A stretch of 64,000 nucleotides of DNA from Inediibacterium massiliense. GTDB taxonomy: Bacteria > Bacillota > Clostridia > Peptostreptococcales > Thermotaleaceae. The stretch is from positions 203,856-267,855 of the forward strand of contig NZ_LN876586.1 of NCBI RefSeq assembly GCF_001282725.1, read 5' to 3'. Position numbers and translations under genes: made by a program. This document shows, piece after piece, positions 45,827-54,128 of this stretch. Under the pieces are notes generated by a model. It was given only the letters and a program-made list of their open reading frames with translations, had not been told where the DNA came from and did not search any database. The number at the start of each line of letters is the position of its first letter. Position 1 is the stretch's first letter.

Positions 45827-47002
45827 ATGGCAGATTATAATGAAATGGCACTAAAGTTACATAAAGAAAATAAGGGGAAGATTTCAATAGAAAGTAAAAT
45901 CCCTGTAAAAAATAAGGATGATCTTTCTATTGCGTATACTCCTGGAGTGGCAGAGCCTTGTAGAAAAATTAATGAAAATAAAGAAAATGTTTATACGTAT
46001 ACATCAAAAGGAAATATGGTGGCTGTTGTAAGTGATGGCACAGCTGTATTAGGACTTGGAGATATAGGCCCTTATGCAGCTATTCCTGTTATGGAAGGAA
46101 AAGCTGTACTTTTTAAAGAATTTGCTGGAGTAGATGCTTTTCCTATTTGTTTAAATACAAAAGATGAAGAAGAAATTATAAGGACAATAAAGCTTATGGA
46201 GCCTATGTTTGGAGGAATCAATTTAGAGGATATTGCAGCACCTAGATGTTTTGAAATAGAAAGAAGGCTTCAAGAAGAATTAGATATTCCTGTGTTTCAT
46301 GATGATCAACATGGTACAGCTATTGTATGCTTGGCGGCTTTAATTAATGCATTGAAGCTTGCAGGCAAAAAAATAGAGGATACAGAAGTTGTTATTAATG
46401 GACCAGGTTCAGCAGGAATAGCAATCGGAAAGATTCTTTTACAAGCAGGAGTAAAAGATATTATCTTTTGTAATAAAGCAGGAGCTATTTATGAAGGAAT
46501 GGAAGGCTTAAATTGGGCACAAGAAGAAATTTCAAAAATAACTAATAAGAAAAAGCAAAAGGGAAAATTAAAAGATGTGATCGAAAATAAAGATGTATTT
46601 ATAGGAGTATCTGTTCCAAATGTATTAACAAAAGAAATGGTATCTTCTATGAATCAAAAATCTATTTTATTTGCAATGGCAAATCCTACTCCAGAAATTA
46701 TGCCTGATGATGCTAAGGAAGCTGGGGCCTTTATTGTAGGAACAGGAAGATCTGATTTTCCAAATCAAATTAATAATGTACTTGCTTTTCCTGGGATATT
46801 TAAAGGAGCATTAGCTGTTCGAGCAGAAAAAATTACTGAAAATATGAAGCTTAAGGCAGCTTATGCTATTGCCAATGTTTTGAGAGAGGATGAATTAGGA
46901 GTAGATCAAATTATTCCAAATCCTTTTGATCAAAAAGTGTCGCAAGCTGTAGCCAATGCAGTTATGAAAGCTGCAAGAGAAGAAGGAATTGCAAGAATAT
47001 AA
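45827..47002 (+). CDS. NAD(P)-dependent malic enzyme (malate to pyruvate + CO2)
   Basis: A 391-residue enzyme of the short bacterial class. N-terminal motif DLSIAYTPGVAEPC, SDGTAVLGLGDIG, the metal and catalytic region GGINLEDIAAPRCFEIE, FHDDQHGTAIV, and the Rossmann motif NGPGSAGIAIGKIL. It decarboxylates malate to pyruvate with reduction of NAD(P). The ATG follows GAGGAGGTATAATCC. It is monocistronic, with a long terminator built partly from its own last codons. It stands next to the C4-dicarboxylate/propionate module, so a shared role in malate or succinate metabolism is reasonable but unproved. Confidence 0.93.
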   Translation: MADYNEMALKLHKENKGKISIESKIPVKNKDDLSIAYTPGVAEPCRKINENKENVYTYTSKGNMVAVVSDGTAVLGLGDIGPYAAIPVMEGKAVLFKEFAGVDAFPICLNTKDEEEIIRTIKLMEPMFGGINLEDIAAPRCFEIERRLQEELDIPVFHDDQHGTAIVCLAALINALKLAGKKIEDTEVVINGPGSAGIAIGKILLQAGVKDIIFCNKAGAIYEGMEGLNWAQEEISKITNKKKQKGKLKDVIENKDVFIGVSVPNVLTKEMVSSMNQKSILFAMANPTPEIMPDDAKEAGAFIVGTGRSDFPNQINNVLAFPGIFKGALAVRAEKITENMKLKAAYAIANVLREDELGVDQIIPNPFDQKVSQAVANAVMKAAREEGIARI

Positions 47003-47032
47003 AAAGCCCGTAAGGGCTTTTTATATTCTTGC
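46991..47032 (+). terminator. Terminator of the malic enzyme gene, 19-bp perfect stem
   Basis: GCAAGAATATAAAAAGCCC-GTAA-GGGCTTTTTATATTCTTGC. The left arm contains the last codons (Ala-Arg-Ile) and the stop. The T-stretch is within the right arm rather than after it. Confidence 0.85.
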
Positions 47033-47034
47033 GT

Positions 47035-47107
47035 TTGTAGACAAAGTCATAAAAAACGTCACAAATTCTCAATAAATGTTTCTTATTTTTATAACTTTGC
47101 TCAAATA
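47035..47107. repeat. Hairpin-forming mobile-type repeat, copy 2 (short form)
   Basis: A 73-bp relative of the element at 16320-16503. Both begin TTGTAGACAAAGTCAT, share AACGTCAC and AATTCTCAATAAATGTT, and end in CTTATTTTTAT(A/G)ACTTTGCT. It lacks the 110-bp interior of copy 1. The ends form an inverted repeat (CAAAGTCATAAAAA versus CAAAGTTATAAAAA). It sits 2 nt after the malic enzyme terminator hairpin. Confidence 0.7.
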
Positions 47108-47207
47108 TTCTTTAGGGGATGAATCGAGGATGATTTTAAAGAGAAAAAAGGTGTTTTTTTGAATATATAGAATTATATTAATATTACTCTGTATAGGAGT
47201 GAAATCA

Positions 47208-49382
47208 GTGAAAAGTTTAAAAATAAAAATACCTATGTTCATTATTTTGTTGGTTGTATTTACTATTTTGGCAAGCAGTTATGCATCTTATAAAATATTT
47301 TCAGAACAAATCAGAAAACATATTGTGAATGAAAATGAAAGAATCGGTAATATGGTTTCTGATCAAGTCAATCAATATTTACTAGATGCACAAAATACAG
47401 TAGAATATGTAGCAAAAAATGCTACAGGACAGAGCATGGAAAATATTCAAAAGCATATTTTAGAAGTTTATAATAGTTATAGATGGATGGATGTTATGTT
47501 TTTTATGAGTGTGGATGGTAAAATAGTTTATAGCATTCCTCATAATGATATTATCTATCATAGAGATTATGTAAAAAGAGAATATTATCATTATATTATA
47601 GAAAATAAGAAGACATATATTAGTAAAGTCTTTATCAGTAGCCTTCTGAATCAACCTCATATCATGATAGTTTCTCCTATATTTAAACCCCATAGTACCG
47701 TTATGAGTGGAATGATAGGAGGAGGAGTTCCGTTAGAATCTATTCGAGATATCATATACAAAACTCAAAAATCCTATGATGGAAGAATTTATGTAATTGA
47801 TAATGATAGAAAAATATTAGTTAGTCCTGAACATGAGCATATAGGGAAAAAAGTATTTTTACAGAGAAAGATTCAAATGAATCATCAAACATATACTTTG
47901 GATGAAATCATAAAAAAGAATATAAAAGGTGTAGGAAAATATGAAAAAGGACTTCATACAGTTTATATTTCTTTTCATGATATTGAAAACTACGAAGGAC
48001 TTGTAGTAGTTGAAAGAGATGAAGCTTATATTGGGGAAGAAATAAAGCGTATTCAAAAAGAATTGATTCCTTGGATTATTATGATTATGATTACAGCATT
48101 AATACTTAGTTTATTTATTGCATATACCATTACAAAACCTATTGAAAAATTAGTAATATACACAAGAAAAATAAGCAAAGATATAAAACAGGGGCTTAAA
48201 GGGTTTAGAGTAACAAAAAATAATGAGATAGGAGAATTACAACTTGCTTTTTATAGAATGAGTAAAGATTTAGATACAAAAATAGAAGATTTAAAGACAT
48301 TGCATAAAAAAGAGCAGGATACTAGAAAGTATTTGAATAATATTTTAAGAAGTGCAGGAATGGGTGTTATTGTAATTAATGAAGAAAAACAAATTGTGAT
48401 ATTTAATAAAACCTCTGAAGATATTATAGGTGTGGCTGGAATCGATGTTATAGGAGAAAAAGTCGAAAGGCTAGTTTCTTCTTTATATTTTCCAGATGAA
48501 ATATTTAGTATTTCTCAAAAAGAAAAAAATAAAATTATAGAAAAAGAATATAAAATACAAAATAGTAAAAAAGAAGAAGTTTTTATCAGTATGATTATTT
48601 CATCTGTATACAATGATGATGGAGAAATCATAGGAATTGTTTGTTTGATGAAAGATGTAACTCGTATAAAAATGTTAGAAGAACAATTAAAAAGAGAAGA
48701 TAAATTAAAAACCATAGGAGAATTATCTTCTGCCATCATTCATGAAATAGGAAATCCATTAGCAGGAATGACAAATCTTTTAGAAGTATTAAAAGAAAAT
48801 ATGGATCATGAAGATGTAAGAGAAGAAATTATACATGCCCTTATAGAAGAAGTAGGCATGCTTAATAATATTGTAATCAATTATTTAGAGTTTACAAGAA
48901 TGCATAATAATGAAAAGGTATATGTAAATATATTGCATATTATAGATAGTGCACTTAATATATTAAAATCAGAAATTAGATATAAGCAAATTCGAATTAT
49001 GAAACAATTTCCATCTCAAGTTCCTTTGATCAAAGTATCTCCTTCTGCCATTCGACAAGCTATTGTAAATATTATTAAAAATGGAATACAAGCTGTTGAC
49101 AATTATGGGATTATTCAAATCAAAGTACAAGGAGTAGAATCTAACAATGTAATGATTTCAATAAAAGACAATGGAAATGGAATGGATGAAGATGTAGTGG
49201 ATAAAATATTTAATCCATTTTTCAGTACAAAAGAAGATGGAACAGGATTAGGCCTTTCTATTGTGCATAAAATCATTAAGGACAATAACGGAAATATTTC
49301 TGTAAAAAGTCAAAAGGAAGAAGGAACAGACTTTATATTGACCTTTGAAGGAGGAGATCCAACTGAAGGTACTGATTATTGA
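47208..49382 (+). CDS. Sensor histidine kinase with dCache, HAMP and PAS domains
   Basis: A 724-residue membrane kinase. Helix 1 (about 6-27), an extracytoplasmic dCache domain (about 30-285, with YVKREYYHYIIENKKTYISK), helix 2 (about 290-310), HAMP, a PAS domain (about 380-490), then HisKA with SSAIIHEIGNPLAGMTNLL and HATPase_c motifs NIIKNGIQAV, DNGNGMDED and GTGLGLSIVHKII. The related citrate and C4-dicarboxylate sensors also use Cache folds. GTG 47208 follows AGGAG at 8 nt. It overlaps the start of the response-regulator gene and is presumably its partner. Confidence 0.9.
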   Translation: MKSLKIKIPMFIILLVVFTILASSYASYKIFSEQIRKHIVNENERIGNMVSDQVNQYLLDAQNTVEYVAKNATGQSMENIQKHILEVYNSYRWMDVMFFMSVDGKIVYSIPHNDIIYHRDYVKREYYHYIIENKKTYISKVFISSLLNQPHIMIVSPIFKPHSTVMSGMIGGGVPLESIRDIIYKTQKSYDGRIYVIDNDRKILVSPEHEHIGKKVFLQRKIQMNHQTYTLDEIIKKNIKGVGKYEKGLHTVYISFHDIENYEGLVVVERDEAYIGEEIKRIQKELIPWIIMIMITALILSLFIAYTITKPIEKLVIYTRKISKDIKQGLKGFRVTKNNEIGELQLAFYRMSKDLDTKIEDLKTLHKKEQDTRKYLNNILRSAGMGVIVINEEKQIVIFNKTSEDIIGVAGIDVIGEKVERLVSSLYFPDEIFSISQKEKNKIIEKEYKIQNSKKEEVFISMIISSVYNDDGEIIGIVCLMKDVTRIKMLEEQLKREDKLKTIGELSSAIIHEIGNPLAGMTNLLEVLKENMDHEDVREEIIHALIEEVGMLNNIVINYLEFTRMHNNEKVYVNILHIIDSALNILKSEIRYKQIRIMKQFPSQVPLIKVSPSAIRQAIVNIIKNGIQAVDNYGIIQIKVQGVESNNVMISIKDNGNGMDEDVVDKIFNPFFSTKEDGTGLGLSIVHKIIKDNNGNISVKSQKEEGTDFILTFEGGDPTEGTDY

Positions 49383-50691
49383 TGATGAAAAAAGTATAAG
49401 ATTATCTCTAAGAGTAGGCATTGAAAAAACAGGTGTAAAAATTTTTACTGCTGCTTCAGGAGAAGAAGGTATGGAAATTTTCTATAAAGAAAAGCCAAAT
49501 TTGTGTATTGTGGATATAAATTTACCTGGAATCAATGGAATAGAAGTATTAAGAAAAATTCGAAAACAAAATAAAGATTGTATGGTGATAATGATTACAT
49601 ATATTAGTGAAGTAAAACTTGCAGTAGAAGCCATGAAATTAGGAGCAAATGATTATTTTACAAAGCCATTTCATATTAAAGAAATCACAGAAAGTATAGA
49701 AAATAATATAAAATATATACAAAAAACAAGAGAATTATCTGATCATAAAGAAAATGAAATGGAAATTATAGGAGAAAGTCAGTGGATTGAATATATTAGG
49801 CAGATTGCTTATAAAGTGGGAAATATGACTTATGATACTTTTATTTTTATTCAAGGAGAAAGTGGTACAGGAAAAGATGTTATTGCAAAGGCGATCCATT
49901 TTAATGGGTTTCGAAAAAATAAGCCTTATGTGGCGCTAAATTGTGCAGCTATTCCAAAAAATTTACAAGAGAGCGAATTATTTGGATATGAGAAAGGAGC
50001 TTTTTCTGATGCAAAAACTCAAAAAAAGGGACTCATAGAAGAAGCAAATGAAGGAACGTTATTTTTAGATGAAATAGGAGATATGGATATTTTACTCCAA
50101 GCAAAACTCTTAAGAGTGTTACAAGAAAAAAAATTTAGAAGAGTGGGTGGAGTAAAAGAGATTGGATTTCGTACAAATGTGATTGCTGCCACAAATAAAG
50201 ATATTATACAAGAGATAAAAAATGGTAATTTTAGAGAAGATCTTTATTATCGGTTAAATGTCATTCCTATTTACACAAAACCCTTGAGAGAAAGAAAAGA
50301 AGATATTCCAGTTTTATTAGAGTTTTTTATCAATCAATACAATAAAGATTTAAATAAAAGTATAAAGGGAATGACACAAGAAGTCTTAAATATTGCAAAG
50401 AACTATGATTGGAAAGGAAATGTAAGAGAATTAAAAAATCTTGTGGAAAGAGTCATGATTTTTCAAGAAGATGAGTGGATTGATGTGGAGGATTTACCAC
50501 AGAATCTAATTAGCTGCCAGAATATGAATCAAAATAATGAATTGAATATGAATCTTGAAAATGTTGAAATGGAAGCTATTCATTCTGCATTAAGAAAAAA
50601 CGAATGGAATATTACGAAGACGGCAGAAACATTAGGTATATCTCGTGTGACTTTAAGGAGAAAAATTGAAAAATATAGTATAAATAAATAG
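49363..50691 (+). CDS. Sigma-54-type response regulator (receiver, AAA+, Fis-type HTH)
   Basis: A 442-residue NtrC-class activator. Receiver domain with D7/D8, phospho-acceptor D51 (VDINLPG) and K101; AAA+ domain with Walker A GESGTGKD (165-172) and Walker B LFLDEIGD; C-terminal Fis-type HTH NITKTAETLGISRVTLRRKI. The sigma-54 contact loop, normally GAFTGA, reads GAFSDA (212-217). The preferred start is a rare CTG at 49363, 6 nt after AAGGAGGAG, giving MKVLIIDDEK; the in-frame TTG at 49345 has no site. It overlaps the kinase gene by 20 nt and probably controls the operon that follows. Confidence 0.9.
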   Translation: MKVLIIDDEKSIRLSLRVGIEKTGVKIFTAASGEEGMEIFYKEKPNLCIVDINLPGINGIEVLRKIRKQNKDCMVIMITYISEVKLAVEAMKLGANDYFTKPFHIKEITESIENNIKYIQKTRELSDHKENEMEIIGESQWIEYIRQIAYKVGNMTYDTFIFIQGESGTGKDVIAKAIHFNGFRKNKPYVALNCAAIPKNLQESELFGYEKGAFSDAKTQKKGLIEEANEGTLFLDEIGDMDILLQAKLLRVLQEKKFRRVGGVKEIGFRTNVIAATNKDIIQEIKNGNFREDLYYRLNVIPIYTKPLRERKEDIPVLLEFFINQYNKDLNKSIKGMTQEVLNIAKNYDWKGNVRELKNLVERVMIFQEDEWIDVEDLPQNLISCQNMNQNNELNMNLENVEMEAIHSALRKNEWNITKTAETLGISRVTLRRKIEKYSINK

Positions 50692-50704
50692 GTGGTAAAA
50701 TTTG

Positions 50705-50742
50705 AAACAAAGGTGGTAAATTATTTACCACCTTTGTTTTTT
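50705..50742 (+). terminator. Terminator of the two-component operon
   Basis: The 16-bp stem AAACAAAGGTGGTAAA/TTTACCACCTTTGTTT is followed by T. An additional GGTGGTAAA at 50691-50699 could pair with the same right arm. Confidence 0.9.
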
Positions 50743-50773
50743 AAAAAAGAAAGAAATAATTATAAATTATAAT

Positions 50774-50805
50774 TTCAAACAACTAAATAAACTAAATTGT
50801 TTGAA
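50774..50805. promoter_or_regulatory. Inverted repeat, candidate activator site upstream of the sigma-54 promoter
   Basis: TTCAAACAA (50774-50782) and TTGTTTGAA (50797-50805) are perfect 9-bp inverted repeats with centres 23 bp apart. They lie about 150 bp upstream of the predicted start site, the usual distance for NtrC-type enhancers. There is no T-tract, so it is not a terminator. Binding by the adjacent regulator is inferred. The remaining parts of this 380-nt gap show no gene. Confidence 0.55.
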
Positions 50806-50923
50806 GATTAAACAAAATAGGAAAGACACTGAAAAAATAGAGACGCTTATTAGCAAGGATTACAGAATAAAATAACGAAAAATTCAGAAAAATACCTATA
50901 TATTTTTTAAAACATACAAAATG

Positions 50924-50939
50924 TGGAATAGAATTTGCA
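50924..50939 (+). promoter_or_regulatory. Sigma-54 (-24/-12) promoter of the propionate operon
   Basis: TGGAAT-AGAAT-TTGCA. The invariant GG and GC are spaced exactly as in the consensus TGGCAC-N5-TTGCA, and the -12 element is perfect. It lies 133 nt upstream of the permease start and directly downstream of a gene for a sigma-54 activator. Confidence 0.7.
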
Positions 50940-51071
50940 ATAAAAATCCATACAACTTAAAAATAAGAACATAATAAATCTGAATAATGTGAAAAATGTT
51001 AAAGGGGGGAAGATAGCAATAAAAGTAGTGAGCGGTTGGAGCCAATTTTTAAAAAATAAGGAGGCGAATTT

Positions 51072-52442
51072 ATGAAATTTGATTTAGAAGCATGGATGAT
51101 GAGCCCTTATATTCTTATGTTTATTGCTGTGTTTACAGGTTTATTATTTGGAAAAATAAAGTTTGGAAAATTCAACTTTGGAATATCGGGAACGTTGTTT
51201 ACTGGACTCGTTATAGGATGGTGGGTATTAGGATATGCAAATGGGTTTACACAGTCTGATGCAAACTTTTCTACAGCTCAAAAATTAATTGAAGCAGGAG
51301 TGATTTCTAAAAATTTCTTTACTATCTTTTTAATTTTATTTGTAGCAGCAGTAGGACTTTTAGCAGCAAAAGACATGGGTACGGTTTTGAAAAGATATGG
51401 AATAAAGTTTGTAGTATTAGGAGTACTCATTACTTTAATGGGTGCTGCTGCAACTTATGGAATGACTCTTTTAAGTGACGATGCAAATCCATATCAAGTA
51501 TCTGGAGTGTATACAGGAGCTTTAACTAGCTCACCAGGGCTTGCAGCAGCTATTGAAACAGCAACTGGACACTCTACAAAGGCTGTAGCAGATTATGAAA
51601 ATGATACAAGAGAAGGAAAACAAAAGCTATTAAAATTATTAGATCCATCTGGAAGATTAACTCCAGAAAATACGCCTACTTTAACAGAGGAACAAAAAAA
51701 GCAATTTATAAAAGATGCACAAGCAGGAATTGGAGTAGGGCATGCCATTGGCTATCCTTTTGGAGTAATTATTGTAATTTTAGCAGTAAATTTAATTCCT
51801 AAGTTATTTGGAATCAATGTGGAAAGTGAATTGAATCAATTTAGAAAAGAGATGGAAGAAGCGAGGAAATCAAAAGGAGAAAAAGAAATTCAAGAAGTTT
51901 CTTTTGATTTACTAGCTTTTACAGTAGCCTGTTTCTTTGGATATACTATTGGGGTGATACAAATTCCTCTAGGACCTTTGGGAAATTTTAGTTTAGGATC
52001 TACAGGAGGAGTCTTAATTGGGTCTTTGATTTTAGGATATATAGGTAAGATTGGTTTTATGAATTTTAGAATGGATAATAAAATATTAGGTGTAATTCGT
52101 CAAATTGCTCTAGCATTTTTCTTAGCCATTGTAGGATTACAATATGGATTTAAAGTATTTGATGCTTTAGCTGGAAGTGGACTATATTTGGCTGTAGTAT
52201 CTTTAGTAGTAGGTTTTGTAGCTTGTGTAGTAGGGTTTGTAGTGGGTAAATATATACTAAATATTAACTGGATTATGTTATCAGGTGCCATTTGCGGAGG
52301 AATGACATCTACTCCAGGATTAGGAGCAGCTATAGATGCAGTAGGAAGTGATGAACCGGCAGCAGGATATGGAGCTACTTATCCATTTGCTCTTTTAGGA
52401 ATGGTACTTTGGACCATATTATTACACAATATGCCTATGTAA
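51072..52442 (+). CDS. AspT/YidE-type exchanger (AAEx family) membrane permease
   Basis: A 456-residue polytopic membrane protein with two homologous halves, each ending in the family motif: GALTSSPGLAAAIETATG (first half) and GGMTSTPGLGAAIDAVGS (second half), the latter followed by GYGATYPFALLGM. Known members exchange aspartate and alanine; AspT-type proteins are about 540-560 residues and carry two RCK-C domains between the halves, which are missing here and replaced by a short hydrophilic loop. As first gene of the operon it may import succinate or another C4 acid, perhaps in exchange for propionate. The substrate is inferred from context only. The ATG follows AAGGAGGCGAATTT. Confidence 0.85.
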   Translation: MKFDLEAWMMSPYILMFIAVFTGLLFGKIKFGKFNFGISGTLFTGLVIGWWVLGYANGFTQSDANFSTAQKLIEAGVISKNFFTIFLILFVAAVGLLAAKDMGTVLKRYGIKFVVLGVLITLMGAAATYGMTLLSDDANPYQVSGVYTGALTSSPGLAAAIETATGHSTKAVADYENDTREGKQKLLKLLDPSGRLTPENTPTLTEEQKKQFIKDAQAGIGVGHAIGYPFGVIIVILAVNLIPKLFGINVESELNQFRKEMEEARKSKGEKEIQEVSFDLLAFTVACFFGYTIGVIQIPLGPLGNFSLGSTGGVLIGSLILGYIGKIGFMNFRMDNKILGVIRQIALAFFLAIVGLQYGFKVFDALAGSGLYLAVVSLVVGFVACVVGFVVGKYILNINWIMLSGAICGGMTSTPGLGAAIDAVGSDEPAAGYGATYPFALLGMVLWTILLHNMPM

Positions 52443-52500
52443 AAGAGAATAAAGATTAGATTTTTATATTTTTAAATATGTATAGGTGGGAGGAATAAGC

Positions 52501-54000
52501 ATGTTAGAAAGAAGAATTAGAAGAGAAGATTTAAAAAGTAAAATTATGTCTGCACAAGAAGCTGCTATGTTTTTTAAAGATGGAATGACTGTTGCAACAA
52601 GTGGATTTACTCCTGCTGGATATCCAAAAGCAGTTCCTTCAGCATTAGCAAAAAGGTCAGAGGAAGGTGAAAAAATAGGTATTACTCTGATTACAGGAGC
52701 TTCTGTAGGAGATGAATTGGATGGAGCATTAACAAGATCTGGAGTGATCCAAAGAAGGTTTCCTTATCAAACACATAAAGATATAAGAAATAGTATCAAT
52801 GAAGGAAGCATTTTGTATCAAGATATGCATCTTAGTCATGTTCCACAATATATAGATTATGGTTTCTTTGGAGAAATTGATATTGCACTGGTAGAAGCTT
52901 TGGCTATAACAGAGGATGGAGGAATTATTCCTACCATGTCGGTAGGATTGTCTCCTCATGCTATTAAAAATGCAAAAAAAGTTATTGTAGAAATTAATAC
53001 AAGCCAACCTATGGAACTAGAAGGAGTACATGATATTTATATTCCAAATAAACCGCCACATAGAAAACCTATTCCTATTGTTCATCCAGGAGATCGTATT
53101 GGGACACATTATATTCCATGTGATCCAGAAAAAATTCAAGCTATTGTTATTACAGATATAAAAGATAAAGTAAGACCTCTTGGATCTATTGACGAAGATT
53201 CACAAAAAATATCTGGATACATTATAGATTTTTTAGAACATGAAGTAAAAATGAATAGAATGCCTAAAAATTTATTACCATTACAATCAGGAGTAGGATC
53301 TGTTGCCAATGCAGTTTTAGGAGGAATAGTAGATTCGAAATTTGAAAATTTAACTTGTTATACAGAAGTTATTCAGGATTCTATGTTTGATTTAATTGAT
53401 GCTGGAAAAGTAACCGTAGCTTCTGGGACTTCCTTCACTCCATCAGAGGAAGGTTTAAAAAGACTCATTAAAAATATGAAGCATTATGCAAAACATTGTA
53501 TTTTAAGGCCTATGGAAATTAGCAACAATCCAGAAGTAGCAAGAAGATTAGGTGTGATTGCTATGAATACAGCCATAGAAGTAGACATATATGGACATGT
53601 AAATTCTACCAATATCATGGGATCTAGAATGATGAATGGAATAGGAGGATCAGGAGATTTTACAAGAAATGCGTACCTTTCTATATTTACTACAGTCTCT
53701 ACTGCTAAGAATGGAGATATTTCTTCTATTGTGCCTATGGTGTCTCATGTAGATCATACAGAACATGATGTGGAAGTCATTGTTACAGAACAGGGGATTG
53801 CGGATTTAAGAGGAACTTCTCCAGTAGAAAGAGCCAAAAAGATAATAAAAAATTGTGCCCATCCTAATTATAAAGATACCCTTATGGATTACTTAAAAAG
53901 AGCAGAGAATGGGAAAGCTAAACATGAACCACATCTATTAGATGAAGCGTTGTCTTTTCATCATAGATTTTTGAAAACAGGTAGTATGAAGATGAGATAA
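52501..54000 (+). CDS. Acyl-CoA:carboxylate CoA-transferase (Cat1/acetyl-CoA hydrolase family)
   Basis: A 499-residue class I CoA transferase. The active-site Glu289 lies in CYTEVIQDSMFDL, and the oxyanion-hole loop GIGGSGDFTRNAYLS and the N-terminal TSGFTPAGYPKAVPSALA are typical of succinate or propionate CoA-transferases. In this context it most likely moves CoA from propionyl-CoA to succinate, starting and ending the cycle without ATP. The ATG 52501 lies after GGGAGGAATAAGC; a GTG five codons upstream is part of that site. The gap of 128 nt to the mutase gene contains a palindrome but no terminator. Confidence 0.92.
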   Translation: MLERRIRREDLKSKIMSAQEAAMFFKDGMTVATSGFTPAGYPKAVPSALAKRSEEGEKIGITLITGASVGDELDGALTRSGVIQRRFPYQTHKDIRNSINEGSILYQDMHLSHVPQYIDYGFFGEIDIALVEALAITEDGGIIPTMSVGLSPHAIKNAKKVIVEINTSQPMELEGVHDIYIPNKPPHRKPIPIVHPGDRIGTHYIPCDPEKIQAIVITDIKDKVRPLGSIDEDSQKISGYIIDFLEHEVKMNRMPKNLLPLQSGVGSVANAVLGGIVDSKFENLTCYTEVIQDSMFDLIDAGKVTVASGTSFTPSEEGLKRLIKNMKHYAKHCILRPMEISNNPEVARRLGVIAMNTAIEVDIYGHVNSTNIMGSRMMNGIGGSGDFTRNAYLSIFTTVSTAKNGDISSIVPMVSHVDHTEHDVEVIVTEQGIADLRGTSPVERAKKIIKNCAHPNYKDTLMDYLKRAENGKAKHEPHLLDEALSFHHRFLKTGSMKMR

Positions 54001-54008
54001 ATGTTGTA

Positions 54009-54020
54009 TGTTATATAACA
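54009..54020. promoter_or_regulatory. 12-bp palindrome between the CoA transferase and mutase genes
   Basis: TGTTATATAACA, flanked by TTGTA and CAA that add a near-symmetric TTGT/ACAA. It has no stem-loop plus T-run character. Possibly an operator for a second promoter within the operon; no clear -35/-10 was found downstream. Confidence 0.35.
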
Positions 54021-54128
54021 CAATGTATACAAACATACTTTCTAAAACAGGGTACAAAATTATAGTATTTATGATATTCTTAAAGTATATTAAACATCCT
54101 ATATAGTCAGAAGAGGAGGAGGAGAAAT

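Noticed and set aside
54001-54128. Cobalamin riboswitch before the B12-dependent mutase genes
   Set aside because: The gap is too short and lacks the conserved B12-box sequence.
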